Positions 1-8,355 are shown, numbered from the stretch's first letter. The stretch is DNA of 64,000 bases from Marinihelvus sp942491555 (GCA_942491555.1 CALOBN010000003.1:1-64000), one strand, 5' to 3'. Program-made: numbers and translations. The notes: a model not told the origin generated them from the sequence alone.

Positions 1-36
1 CCTGTACTGATCCCCGGCAGGCCGGGGGCGCCGGCC

Positions 37-321
37 TCAAACCACCAGCAACGTAATCCCCACCCCCGTCAGCGTCCCCAGCACGAAAAACCCCGCGAGA
101 TAAAGCGCCAGCGGCCGGCCCTTCCGGACCGGCGTGTTCAGCGCCTGGCGCTCGACCTCCAGGGTGGCGCACAGGGCGTTGAGCGTCTCCATGCTCGCAT
201 TGCCCTGCAGCTCCACCCGCTGGATCGTGCGCAGGCTGAGGCCGGTCACATCGGCCAGTTGCTGCTGGGTCCAGCCCCGCGCGGTGCGCAGCTCGCGTAT
301 GCGGTCCTTGTCAAGCAGCAT
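37..321 (-). CDS. XRE-family HTH regulator with C-terminal membrane segment
   Basis: This is a 94-aa protein. Residues 7-60 form a lambda-repressor-like helix-turn-helix: RIRELRTARGWTQQQLAD is followed by a recognition-helix segment LSLRTIQRVE. Residues about 70-93 are hydrophobic (LALYLAGFFVLGTLTGVG) and probably form one transmembrane helix, so the DNA-binding domain would be tethered to the inner membrane. Its start lies inside the 3' end of the upstream gene on the same strand (11-nt overlap), so the two are probably one operon. The ligand and target are unknown. Confidence 0.8.
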   Translation of the reverse strand: MLLDKDRIRELRTARGWTQQQLADVTGLSLRTIQRVELQGNASMETLNALCATLEVERQALNTPVRKGRPLALYLAGFFVLGTLTGVGITLLVV

Positions 322-745
322 CGCCGAACCCGAACAGCTGCATCAGCAGGGACACGCCGAAGTACCCGAACAGCCCGCCCAGGGCGGCGCTGACGGTCAC
401 CAGCGCGATCATGGCGGCCGGCTTCTTTCTCTCGCCGTACAGTCCCAGGCCGTAGTCGATCTCATCGTGATCGACATACTCCCCGTTGCGGTACAGGTCG
501 ATCCGCGACAGGCCCTTGAGCATGCTGATGATCGTGACCTCCACGCGGTAGCTGTCCCCGTCCAGCGTGAACTCGTGGCTGGAGCGGTAGCGCCAGTTGC
601 GCTTCGCGGACACGACGGCGCCATCGACCGTCACCGTTTCCTTGCCGCTGTAGCTGCTGAGGAAGACTTCGATCACGTGGTCGCCCACGTCGAAAAAGGT
701 TTTCATGCCGGCAAGGCTGAACTGGCTTTTCATGTTCTTCTGCAT
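311..745 (-). CDS. Hypothetical protein with C-terminal transmembrane segment
   Basis: This is a 144-aa protein of unknown function. The start at 745 (MQKNMKSQF) is chosen because an AAGGAG ribosome binding site sits 7 nt upstream; a longer reading from 787 lacks this. The first ~105 residues are soluble and rich in beta-type sequence (FFDVGDHVIEVFLSSYSGKE). The C-terminal ~35 residues are hydrophobic with Gly-rich stretches and probably span the membrane. It overlaps the small HTH regulator downstream by 11 nt, suggesting a regulator-partner pair. I do not recognise the family. Confidence 0.7.
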   Translation of the reverse strand: MQKNMKSQFSLAGMKTFFDVGDHVIEVFLSSYSGKETVTVDGAVVSAKRNWRYRSSHEFTLDGDSYRVEVTIISMLKGLSRIDLYRNGEYVDHDEIDYGLGLYGERKKPAAMIALVTVSAALGGLFGYFGVSLLMQLFGFGDAA

Positions 746-824
746 GGTGAACTCCTTTGCATTATGCCCAACATTGGGTCGAGGCAAAGTGTTCGCTTTT
801 GCAGTCCGTGATACGACGACAGCG

Positions 825-2291
825 CTATGACTGGCCGGTGTCTGTCACCTGACAGTTAGCCGCCAGTGGGGCGCCGGGCCGCGCTTTCAGCGGTTTAGCG
901 GCCGCAACCGCCACACCAGCACCAGCGCAAAACAGAAGGTGATCACCTCGGCCACCGGGATCCGCCACCGGAATGGCCAGGTACACGCCCTTGTCCCCGA
1001 ACCACCGTGGCAACAGCAGCAGACCCAGCCCCGGCAGGATCAGGCTGCGCGTCAGCGCGATGGCCATGGACGGCAGCGGGCGGTGCAGGGCGGTGAAGTA
1101 GCTGCTCAGGCAGATGTTCATGCCGTTGAACAAAAAGGCCGGCCAGAACAGGCTGATAAAGGCCAGGGCGATCAGCATGGTCTCCTGCTCGGTGGTTTCC
1201 AGGAACACGCCGATCATGCGCTCCGGGACAGTCACCAGCAGAATGCTGACCAGCACGCCGACCAGGAACGCCGAGGCCACGGCAATGCGCAGAAAGCGGC
1301 TGATCCGCTTGGGCTTGCCGGCGCCCAGGTTGCGGCTGATGGTGGGTTGCAGCGCCTCGGAAATGCCGTAGCTGGTGTACAGCGCCACCATCATCAGGTA
1401 GCCGATCACCGTGTAGGCGGCCACGCCCTCCACCCCCTGGCGGGTGATCATCACCCAGTTAAACAACAGCACCACGAAGCCCACGGACAGCTCGTTGGTG
1501 AACTCCGACAGGCCATTCCACGCGGCATGGAACACGTCTTTCCAGCGGCCCTGCGCCAGGGTCATGCGCAGCGAGCAGCGCCGGTCAAACCAGTGCGAGA
1601 CCAGCAGGGCCAGCATCACCACCTCGGCCAGTGCCGAGGCCCAGGCAGCGCCCTCGATACCCCAGCCCCAGTAGCCGATAAACAGCGCATTGAGCGCAAT
1701 ATTGGTCCCGGAAAATGCCACCAGGGCCATGGCGGCCAGCACCGGCCGGCCATCCACGCGCACGAAGTAGTCCAGGGTCAGGGCGCAGATCAGCGCCGGG
1801 GCAAACCACAGCACGATGCGCATATAGGTGCTGACCATCGGCGCCAGCTCCGCGTTGGCCCCGAGCAGGCGCACCAGCTCGTCCAGGAACAGCAGGCCAG
1901 CCCCGGACACCAGCAGGCTGGCCCCGACCGTGGCGATCAGGGTGCGCGTGAAGATGCCCGAGGCCGCGGACTTGTCGCCGGCGCCCAGGTAGCGGCCGCA
2001 CATCACCGAGCCGCCCACGGCCAGCATGTAGACGATGGCCGAGAACGCTGCCCAGAACGGCTGGGCGATGTTGACCGCGGCCAGCGCCGTGGCGCCGACA
2101 TAATTACCGATAAAAAAGCCGTCGATAATGCCCGCACTGCCCACCGCCAGCATGCCCAGCACCGCGGGAATGGCGTAACGGATAAAGGTCGGCAGCACGC
2201 GGCCGGTGGCCGGGTCGTAGCGCGGGTCGATGCCTGAATCCAGCTCAGGGTCGATGGGCAGGCCGCTGTTGGATTCGGGACGGGTATTCAT
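825..2291 (-). CDS. MATE family efflux transporter, C-terminus frameshifted
   Basis: This polytopic membrane protein (488 aa as read) has the repeated helix pattern of multidrug and toxin extrusion antiporters, which export cationic compounds using H+ or Na+ gradients. The N-terminal helices (IRYAIPAVLGMLAVGSAG) and the FNWVMITRQGVEGVAAYTV region fit the family. The last ~40 residues do not: after YLAIPVA the reading runs into a Gly/Ala/Arg-rich non-family tail. Removing a 13-nt duplication at 951-971 restores VAEVITFCFALVLVWRL and a stop near 885. The core is intact, so the shifted tail may or may not abolish activity. Confidence 0.85.
   Translation of the reverse strand: MNTRPESNSGLPIDPELDSGIDPRYDPATGRVLPTFIRYAIPAVLGMLAVGSAGIIDGFFIGNYVGATALAAVNIAQPFWAAFSAIVYMLAVGGSVMCGRYLGAGDKSAASGIFTRTLIATVGASLLVSGAGLLFLDELVRLLGANAELAPMVSTYMRIVLWFAPALICALTLDYFVRVDGRPVLAAMALVAFSGTNIALNALFIGYWGWGIEGAAWASALAEVVMLALLVSHWFDRRCSLRMTLAQGRWKDVFHAAWNGLSEFTNELSVGFVVLLFNWVMITRQGVEGVAAYTVIGYLMMVALYTSYGISEALQPTISRNLGAGKPKRISRFLRIAVASAFLVGVLVSILLVTVPERMIGVFLETTEQETMLIALAFISLFWPAFLFNGMNICLSSYFTALHRPLPSMAIALTRSLILPGLGLLLLPRWFGDKGVYLAIPVADPGGRGDHLLFCAGAGVAVAAAKPLKARPGAPLAANCQVTDTGQS
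951..971. repeat. 8-nt direct repeat making a 13-nt frameshifting insertion
   Basis: GCCACCGG occurs at 951-958 and again at 964-971, with GATCC plus one joining base between. One copy plus the joining sequence is 13 nt, so the last part of the MATE gene is read out of frame. Deleting 13 nt restores a membrane-helix-like C-terminus. A replication-slippage event or the footprint of a small insertion are both possible. Confidence 0.6.
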
Positions 2292-2391
2292 GGGTCCTAT
2301 GTTCCCACATCATCGGTACAGGTTTCGCTATGCCGGGTTTTTCATGCACACTGCCCCCGGGCACCACTGACGGGCCAGGCCACCGTAACCC

Positions 2392-3576
2392 ATGCATATC
2401 ACCCTTACCGCCAATACGGACTGGTATCTGTTCAACTTTCGCGGCGACCTGGCCCGGGCGCTGCGCACCGCCGGGTACCGGGTAAGCCTCGTGTGTCCCG
2501 ATGGGCCCTATGTAAAGCGTTTGCGCGACGAGGGCTTTGAAGTGGTGACCTTCATGGCGCCGAGTGACGGTTTTTCCCTTGCCGGCAACCGCCGGGCGCT
2601 GCGGGAAATCACCGCGGCCTACCGCGCACTGCAGCCGGACCTGGTGCATTTGTTTACGCCGGTCTGCGTGCTGCTGGGCTCCATCGCCGCGCGCCGCTGC
2701 GCCGTGCCGTACCAGGTGGCGGCCCTGACCGGCCTGGGGCACGTGTTTACCTCCACCAGCCTCAAGGCGCGTCTGGCCCAGCCATTGCTGCGCCAACTGT
2801 TTCGGCGCGAACTGGGCCGGCCGGGCACCGCGGTGATTTTTCAGAACGAGGCCGACCAGCAGGAGCTGATCAACGCCGGCGTGGTCAGGGCAGGGCAGTG
2901 CCACCTGGTGCGCGGTTCCGGTGTGGATGTGGACCGTTTCCGGCCCCCGGAGGAGCGGGAGCAGGATCCAATTTCCGAGAAACGGGTTCTGACCCCCCGG
3001 AACCCTGCCGGGCGTGGCGTGCGGGATGCTGTTCGCCTCGCGGCTGCTGGGCGAGAAGGGCATCCGGGAGCTGGTAAAGGGCTTTGAGATCGTTCGTCAG
3101 CAGGTGCCCGATGCGGAGTTATGGATTGCCGGCAAAGTCTATCCGCCGAACCCGACCAGCCTGAGCGCTGCGGAGGTCAAAGACCTGGCAGACACACCGG
3201 GCATCCGCGTGCTGGGACATCAGGATGACATGCTCAGCATCTTTGACCAGGTCGATATTGTGGCTTTGCCGTCCTACCGGGAGGGCACGCCCAAGGTGCT
3301 GCTGGAGGCGGCAGCCTGTGGTCTGCCGATCGTGACCACCGATGTTCCCGGTTGCCGGGGCGTGGTGGAGCATGGGGAAAACGGGTACCTGGTCCCGGTG
3401 AAAAGCGTTGACCCCTGGCTGAGCGGCTGCTTGAACTGGTGCAGGATTCTGATCTGCGCGGGCGGTTTGGCCGCAAGGGCAGGGAGATTATGACTCAAGG
3501 CTTTTCGATGGAGCGGGTCATTGCCGACACGGCAGCCGTTTATGCCATGTTGATACACGTGTCAGCGCCTGACTGA
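2392..3576 (+). pseudogene. Glycosyltransferase family 4, disrupted by two frameshifts
   Basis: The reconstructed protein (~385 aa) is a GT-B fold family 4 glycosyltransferase, likely acting on surface polysaccharide precursors at the cytoplasmic face of the membrane. The acceptor domain starts at 2392 (MHITLTANTDWYLFNFRG) and reaches GVDVDRFRPPEERE. The donor domain follows in another frame from about 2999 (LFASRLLGEKGIREL ... PSYREGTPKVLLEAAACGLP), with the family E-x7-E region. A 34-nt insertion at 2965-2998 causes the first shift. A missing C in the C run near 3412-3415 causes the second; adding one base gives a sensible tail ending at TGA 3574-3576. The C-run change could be a sequencing error; the insertion looks real. 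Confidence 0.85.
2965..2998. mobile_element. 34-nt palindrome-containing insertion in a glycosyltransferase gene
   Basis: Joining Gln at 2962-2964 directly to GGA at 2999 gives a continuous family 4 glycosyltransferase reading, so these 34 nt appear inserted. They contain two small dyads: GGATCCAATTTCC (GGA/TCC ends) and GGGTTCTGACCC (GGGT/ACCC arms). From memory this resembles short GGATCC...TGACCCC elements scattered in gammaproteobacteria and linked to REP-associated transposases. I could not check this, and I saw no second copy in the window. Confidence 0.45.
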
Positions 3577-3648
3577 GCCAGGTATTGATCACGGCTGATA
3601 CAGGCATCCAGAAGTAGCTTACCTACGTGGATTAGGGTCAAGTTGCTC

Positions 3649-3674
3649 TATAATTAGCTAAGTCACTTAGCTAA
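3649..3674 (+). promoter_or_regulatory. -10 box and duplicated palindromic operator of antitoxin gene
   Basis: A perfect TATAAT lies at 3649-3654. The perfect palindrome TTAGCTAA occurs twice, at 3654-3661 and 3667-3674, 13 nt centre to centre, just before the ATG at 3684. Phd/YefM antitoxins repress their own operons by binding such short palindromes near the promoter, so this is a likely autoregulatory operator. Confidence 0.6.
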
Positions 3675-3683
3675 TCTTGGTGC

Positions 3684-3899
3684 ATGAAGATGCAAGTTAC
3701 CATTCACGAAGCAAAAACCAACCTCTCCAAACTGATCCGCCAGGTACTGGCCGGTGAGGAAGTGATCATTGCCCGCAACAAGACGCCGCTGGTAAAGCTG
3801 GTGATGCTGAGAAGGGGGTGGCGACATATCATCCGGGAGTACGATGGTTCTGCTAAGAATTGGCCATTTTCTGAATTACCCCTCACATGCTATGTTTAA
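3684..3899 (+). pseudogene. Phd/YefM-type antitoxin remnant
   Basis: The first ~38 residues (MKMQVTIHEAKTNLSKLIRQ, then GEEVIIARNKTPLVKLV) match the DNA-binding N-terminus of Phd/YefM antitoxins. After that the reading becomes unrelated, Trp- and Arg-containing sequence to the stop at 3897-3899. The toxin-neutralising tail and any PIN/Doc/RelE-like toxin gene downstream are missing. It is probably the left end of a deleted toxin-antitoxin operon; its promoter and operator remain. Confidence 0.7.
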
Positions 3900-4191
3900 A
3901 AGCACGCCGTATTTGCGCATGCCACGACGCCTTTTGCATGATAAGAGTTCAGATTGCGATGAGCTTTATTCGTTGCTGTCGCAAGACGGGCATTCCCAAA
4001 AGCGGGAGAGTCACACACGCTTGTTGAGTTAATCATCATCGGCACTAAGCGAGGCTATGTGTTCAATGGCCGTGATTTTCGCTGTGCCTGCCAACTGGAC
4101 TTCCAATTGCGGTTGCAGGGCCTGCAAGGGCGGTCTTGAGTTAGGACAGTTTGCACAAGAGAATTTCATTCGAATCTGAGTCGAACGTTCA
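3900..4191. other. Gene-poor stretch, no recognisable feature
   Basis: About 290 nt between the antitoxin remnant and the end of the GT2 gene. Short open readings on both strands show no family character, and I see no tRNA or clear repeat. It may contain debris from loss of the toxin gene. Confidence 0.5.
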
Positions 4192-5112
4192 TCACGATAG
4201 TCTCGCGGCGAGGTTCTCAATCAATTCCTTTTCGCGGCTTTTATCAAGCCAATCGGCGAAGGACTGTTCCATCGCTGCCCATGTTTTATCACCGCCTGGT
4301 CGGCCCATATAGTGGGGCTCGCGATGTCTTGCGGTGGCGTACGGGTGTGAGGGGTCGAATGTGCGGACCGCGGCCACGGCCGAGCGGCCGCGATGAAGTA
4401 TGTAGCCCTCCTCATTGCCGGGGAAGTGCGCTGCTTTACCGCCCCGCTTGATCAGATCCCGCTGCATCCACCAGGCAGGGCTGCCGTGGTTTACCCAGGG
4501 ACTGATATCTCTGCGCGCCGCCCAGTCACGGCGGACCGCCAGGAAGGAGGCCTGCGCTTCGGCCAGAGAAAAAAGATGCGTTCGCAGCTCTCCCGCATGA
4601 GATACCGCTGGGTCAGAAAACACCTGCGCCACCTCGCTCAGCGTATCGGTCCGCAGAAAAAGCACGTCCGGATCGCAGAACAGCAGGACATTGGCGCACG
4701 CCGAATCCGCTTTTTCCCCGTCGTACTCGTCCAGCGCAGCAAGGCCCAGGCGCATGCCCCGTGCGTGGTTGTTCCAGCGCCGGTTTTCCACCAGCAAGAC
4801 CTTCTCACAGCGCTCGGCCAAAGCCTGCAGAAAAGGCAGCCCCCCGTCCTGGCTGCCGTTATCGACGATGACCAGGCGCTCCAGGCGCTGTAAATCGTTC
4901 TGTTCACAGAGGCTGAGGAGCATCATTTTCAGGTAGCGCGTGCTGTGAAAGTTGACTGTGAGGAGGGCGAAGTGTGGGTTGCCGTTCCATTCGACTGGGA
5001 GGTTGCCGCCGCGGAACTTGCGCCTTGCTTTGGCGGCCAGTTGGTCCATCCACTGGGCGCGTTTGCGGCGCATGCGGTTGAGGGTTTCAGGTAAAGGCAT
5101 GGGAGAATCCAC
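4192..5112 (-). CDS. GT2-type glycosyltransferase in lasso peptide cluster
   Basis: This is a 306-aa protein read from a GTG at 5112; an ATG at 5100 is an alternative. After a basic N-terminus (MRRKRAQWMDQLAAKARRKF) it shows a GT-A/GT2 layout: HFALLTVNFHSTRYLKMML, an LERLVIVDNGSQDG nucleotide-binding turn, and LLFCDPDVLF carrying the DxD metal motif. It lies 38 nt downstream of the nucleotidyltransferase on the same strand, so it is probably in the kinase-nucleotidyltransferase arm. I infer that it may sugar-modify the peptide or its phosphate. It could instead be an unrelated envelope transferase; its sugar donor cannot be read from sequence. Confidence 0.75.
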   Translation of the reverse strand: MDSPMPLPETLNRMRRKRAQWMDQLAAKARRKFRGGNLPVEWNGNPHFALLTVNFHSTRYLKMMLLSLCEQNDLQRLERLVIVDNGSQDGGLPFLQALAERCEKVLLVENRRWNNHARGMRLGLAALDEYDGEKADSACANVLLFCDPDVLFLRTDTLSEVAQVFSDPAVSHAGELRTHLFSLAEAQASFLAVRRDWAARRDISPWVNHGSPAWWMQRDLIKRGGKAAHFPGNEEGYILHRGRSAVAAVRTFDPSHPYATARHREPHYMGRPGGDKTWAAMEQSFADWLDKSREKELIENLAARLS

Positions 5113-5150
5113 GCCCCTGCGTGCTGCGCCGTCGCAGCCGGCAATAATGG

Positions 5151-6230
5151 TCAGCGCTGTGTCTCACGGCGCACCTGATTGAGCAGCGTCTCTTTAAGGA
5201 AGCCAAGCTTGTCCGCCGTGTTGTCTTGGCCGCTGAAGTCGGACCAAAGCCAGGCCAGGCGACCGGCATCAAGCAGTTTCGCTGACGGCTCCTGCTCTTC
5301 CCGGCGACGCAGTGTTTTAAGTAAGCCGTCTGGCAGGGACGTTCCGAACATGGTTTGGCATTCCGCCAGTGCCGCAGCACAAATCGCACCTACCCCCATA
5401 GCGATCGACTCATCAACGAAGAGAGTCTGTTCTTTTGCGGTCAGTGCACCCAGCAAGAGGTGCAGGTCGTAAAGCCAGCCCAGGCGCCCGGCCTCGCGCC
5501 CTCTGCCATGGGCCAGTCGGTGCAGGCACGCATGAATCAGCAAATGAGGCCCTGCGGGTGCGAAGGCTGCAGGGTGCAGGCTCTTAATCGGCTGGCGCCG
5601 TATCCAAAGGGTCTCAAAGGGCATGAGACGGCTAAATGCGGCGCGATTACTTATGCGACGATGTATATCGAAAACAACTGGCCGCATTGTGGGTGGTGGT
5701 GCAGTGGCGGTGAACTGGTGGCTGGTGACCGGGTTGCGTGTGTGCCAGTTAAGGGTATAGCCGGCGTTTATCAACACCTGTCGTATTTTTGGCTCCTGCG
5801 ATTGCCGGATGAAGACATCAAGGTCGACGCGTTGCCGCGCGTGACTTTCGGGGTAGTAAAGCATCGCTACCGTTAGACCTTTAAGGATCAGGGCGTCCAG
5901 TCCTGAGGCCGATAAAAGGCTGAGCAGTTTGGTAGCCTGCCGCCGTTGGTCCACATCAACCAGACTCAGGGCTTTTTCGTGTATCAAGAGCTGATCGCCC
6001 AATGCAGCTTTCAGGCCCGTGACATGACCTTTCCGGTAGCGCAGGGCCAGCAAAGCTGTCACCACATTTTCGGTTGCCAGGTTTCTAAGAACGGTTGATG
6101 CGACATCGCTAAAGTCTTCCGGTTGACCTGAGATGGCACGCGCGAGGCGGCCAATAAGTGGGGGCGAATCGGGCACCTCAGATCGGCCGTCTACGGCTTC
6201 GTCCACTCCTCTCCGTCTTTTACTGGTCAC
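5151..6230 (-). CDS. Nucleotidyltransferase family protein of the lasso cluster (NTP_transf_5 type)
   Basis: This 359-aa protein belongs to the minimal nucleotidyltransferase-like group common beside lasso peptide genes. The key stretch is LDALILKGLTVAMLYYPE followed by RQRVDLDVFIR, with an acidic D-L-D metal-binding pair; a C-terminal helical part contains HACLHRLAHGRGREAGRLGW. The start ATG overlaps the kinase stop (ATGA at 6227-6230), indicating translational coupling. Known relatives in Bacillus-type lasso clusters are reported to work with the kinase in further decorating the phosphorylated C-terminus. The exact reaction here is inference. Confidence 0.8.
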   Translation of the reverse strand: MTSKRRRGVDEAVDGRSEVPDSPPLIGRLARAISGQPEDFSDVASTVLRNLATENVVTALLALRYRKGHVTGLKAALGDQLLIHEKALSLVDVDQRRQATKLLSLLSASGLDALILKGLTVAMLYYPESHARQRVDLDVFIRQSQEPKIRQVLINAGYTLNWHTRNPVTSHQFTATAPPPTMRPVVFDIHRRISNRAAFSRLMPFETLWIRRQPIKSLHPAAFAPAGPHLLIHACLHRLAHGRGREAGRLGWLYDLHLLLGALTAKEQTLFVDESIAMGVGAICAAALAECQTMFGTSLPDGLLKTLRRREEQEPSAKLLDAGRLAWLWSDFSGQDNTADKLGFLKETLLNQVRRETQR

Positions 6231-7123
6231 GACTGAAACCGCCGTATAACGGCCTCGCTGACCTCTTTCAAACGCTCAAGGTCTTGCGGAACATGGAGTT
6301 CGGTTACAGTCACCTGACTCAACAAGTCGGCGAGAAAGCCAAAATGGACTGCAGCCGACTCGCTGAATGCGAACAGGAGCTGCTGCACGACAAGGTTCAA
6401 CTTATCAGCACCATGGACGTCTATGAAGCGGATATCTGTGTCTGGCGCTGCTGGTAGAAGGCGGAGCAGCGCTCTTAAAGGTACCGGATTACGGGAAATT
6501 GATCGGGCCTTCAGACCGAGATCCAGATTCCGGCGGTATGGCCGGTAGCGTGTGTGTGACGTTACAGCGCTAAATTGTCCGTCCTGTTCCAGGATTGCCA
6601 CCTTGTCGTCACTGATGAGTGCGCAATCTTGCGCGAGCAGTGAGGACAGCAAGGTGGATTTCCCGCTTCCCGAAGGACCGAGAATTAGTACGGCTTTTCC
6701 GTTGATGCTGGATGCTGCGGCATGAAGAAAATGATAGGTTCCTTCAAGCGCGAGGAAAGCAGGCAATACCGTGTGAATCAACCAGAACGACAGAGCTTCA
6801 GAATTTCCGGCCGGTCCTGGCTCGTAGCTCAGGACGGGTTGGCCAACGGTCCAGTGAAAAGTTGCCGTTTCCTCGATTTCCAGCCACCAGCTTTGCCCGA
6901 TAATGGCGCCTCGGAACGCCTGGTTGCTCAGGGCCGTGAGTTGGCGGTCGTGACTAAATGCAAAAGGCAAACGAACTGCCGGGATTAGCGGCGGCGCGGG
7001 GGATTCATGCACTTCGATTGACCGGACGTTTTGACGTCGCGACGCGAGAGGCAAATAGGCGCCAAGGTCAAGGTCACTGTGAACGCTCACGCCGTAGGCT
7101 TCAAATCCAGGCACGTTGTTCAC
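6227..7123 (-). CDS. HPr-kinase-like lasso peptide kinase
   Basis: This is a 298-aa protein with a GTG start. The N-terminal ~130 residues carry no motif I recognise. A Walker A loop, GPSGSGKSTLLSSLL, sits near residue 150, followed by ALISDDKVAIL, where the acidic pair matches HPr kinase/phosphorylase-type catalytic residues. In paeninodin-type clusters such proteins phosphorylate the C-terminal Ser of the precursor; the precursor here does end in Ser. It is the first gene of the minus-strand arm and diverges from the biosynthetic arm. The assignment as peptide kinase rests on fold and context. Confidence 0.8.
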   Translation of the reverse strand: MNNVPGFEAYGVSVHSDLDLGAYLPLASRRQNVRSIEVHESPAPPLIPAVRLPFAFSHDRQLTALSNQAFRGAIIGQSWWLEIEETATFHWTVGQPVLSYEPGPAGNSEALSFWLIHTVLPAFLALEGTYHFLHAAASSINGKAVLILGPSGSGKSTLLSSLLAQDCALISDDKVAILEQDGQFSAVTSHTRYRPYRRNLDLGLKARSISRNPVPLRALLRLLPAAPDTDIRFIDVHGADKLNLVVQQLLFAFSESAAVHFGFLADLLSQVTVTELHVPQDLERLKEVSEAVIRRFQS

Positions 7124-7240
7124 TCGGCGTGAATTGCGGCACAGTCATAATCGGTAAGGCTCAAGGCAGACAGCCATCACAAGGAGGAAAGACGTGATCA
7201 TAGCGCAGGCAATAGATGGCCGGCGATCGGGCGCGATGCC
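7124..7240. promoter_or_regulatory. Divergent promoter region between the two lasso cluster arms
   Basis: This 117-nt spacer separates the GTG starts of the kinase (minus) and the 364-aa protein (plus). It must contain control elements for both arms. An AGGAGG-like run (CACAAGGAGGAAAGACGTG, 7179-7197) looks like a ribosome binding site before GTG 7195, but that reading ends almost at once. I could not define -35/-10 boxes with confidence. Confidence 0.45.
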
Positions 7241-8335
7241 GTGAGCGGGAATTTCTCCGAATCCCTTGTGTTGGTCGTGCCTCGTCTTTCGCGCACTCTG
7301 ATTTCAAAGTCGCAATTGCAATCATTGTTGCAGCTGGCCGAAGACCTTCCGCCCTTGCACCGGGGCGGTTTTGAATACCAACTGGGAAAGGGCCCAGGTC
7401 TGGATCTTCAGCAAGCCGTTGACTCAACTGCTGCGGCGCATGTGAAATTCCATCGCTTCTCCAGGCAATCTAGTGGGCGGTATGCCGCTGGTTTGGCAAG
7501 GCTAGGAGGCCTGCTTTCCATGTGGCCGTCAACGCAGGCTGATGCATCTGCTTGGCTAAAGCGTGTCTGGCTGGAATTTGACGAGACGCGAGGCGAGGTT
7601 TCGACGCCCTCTATTTTTCTTAGTCTACGCGAGCAGGTGCAACCAGAGGCTCTTGTGCGTCATGCGGAATACCTCTTCAATGGTATGGCCGATGTAACGC
7701 TGGACCCAGTCGCTCGTCAGTATCTGTTGCGCGCCTGTCGCCCTGGTCTGGATTTCTCGCAGATCAGTGATCTGGGCTGCATGGCTTCCCGCGAATGTCA
7801 GACGATGCGTTTGATCCTGCCCTGCAGGTCCTCCCGGGGGGTGCTTGCCTGTCTCGAGGCGTTCGAGTGGTCAGGTGATTTATCAGCAACGCAGGAATGG
7901 TGTTCCCGCCTGTTTCGAGTGGTAAAGGAACTTCGGATTTGTATCGACGTATCCGACAGGATTCTACCCACGGTTGGGCTGGAGATAGCGATCAATGCTG
8001 ATAGCCGTGATGACCCGGCAGCACTCGCCCTAGGCGAAATGTTTGTTCAAAGAAACTTTTGCCGGCCCAGGGAACTTGCAGCTCTGCTTCAATGGCCGGG
8101 CATCATTACACCGCAGGATGCGCAAGGTTCATGGCCACAGGATTTGGTGGTGGAATCCATTGAGGGCCAAGCGAACGCGCTGACGGCTCTGCAGTGCAGG
8201 TTTAGCCATTTTAAGGTCACGCTTGGTGTCAACGTGGAACCAGTAGTAAAGGCGTATTTTGGCTACTTTGAGACATGGCTAGGTACCTCGAACGTCCATG
8301 AGCAGTCTAAGTACAGATTGTTCGCGCGTGGTTGA
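7241..8335 (+). CDS. Uncharacterised 364-aa protein opening the lasso biosynthetic arm
   Basis: The protein is read from GTG 7241. No catalytic motif or membrane segment is evident. Notable stretches are VWLEFDETRG followed by STPSIFLSL, a middle segment ELRICIDVSDRILPTVGLEI, and a C-terminal SHFKVTLGVNVEPVVKAYFG. From memory, a family with WLEFD, PS-F and S-H-K-K-A-Y-F/L landmarks occurs beside RiPP-type genes in cyanobacteria and other bacteria without an assigned function; I could not verify this. It is the first gene of the arm and abuts the RRE gene, so a role in precursor handling, folding or binding is plausible. Function unknown. Confidence 0.7.
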   Translation: MSGNFSESLVLVVPRLSRTLISKSQLQSLLQLAEDLPPLHRGGFEYQLGKGPGLDLQQAVDSTAAAHVKFHRFSRQSSGRYAAGLARLGGLLSMWPSTQADASAWLKRVWLEFDETRGEVSTPSIFLSLREQVQPEALVRHAEYLFNGMADVTLDPVARQYLLRACRPGLDFSQISDLGCMASRECQTMRLILPCRSSRGVLACLEAFEWSGDLSATQEWCSRLFRVVKELRICIDVSDRILPTVGLEIAINADSRDDPAALALGEMFVQRNFCRPRELAALLQWPGIITPQDAQGSWPQDLVVESIEGQANALTALQCRFSHFKVTLGVNVEPVVKAYFGYFETWLGTSNVHEQSKYRLFARG

Positions 8336-8355
8336 GTTGGGATACACTATTGGAC

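Noticed and set aside
134..811. Long plus-strand reading opposite the regulator and hypothetical gene
   Set aside because: Composition is low-complexity His/Gln/Ala-rich and it lies antisense to two better-supported genes.
939..2237. 432-aa plus-strand reading under the MATE gene
   Set aside because: Its Gln/His/Gly-rich sequence is typical of an antisense shadow of a membrane protein gene in high-GC DNA.
2245..3063. 272-aa minus-strand reading opposite the glycosyltransferase
   Set aside because: It is antisense to a clear GT4 domain and has no family character.
4393..4893. Plus-strand reading opposite the GT2 gene
   Set aside because: Arg/Pro-rich with no domain; GT2 motifs on the minus strand are better.
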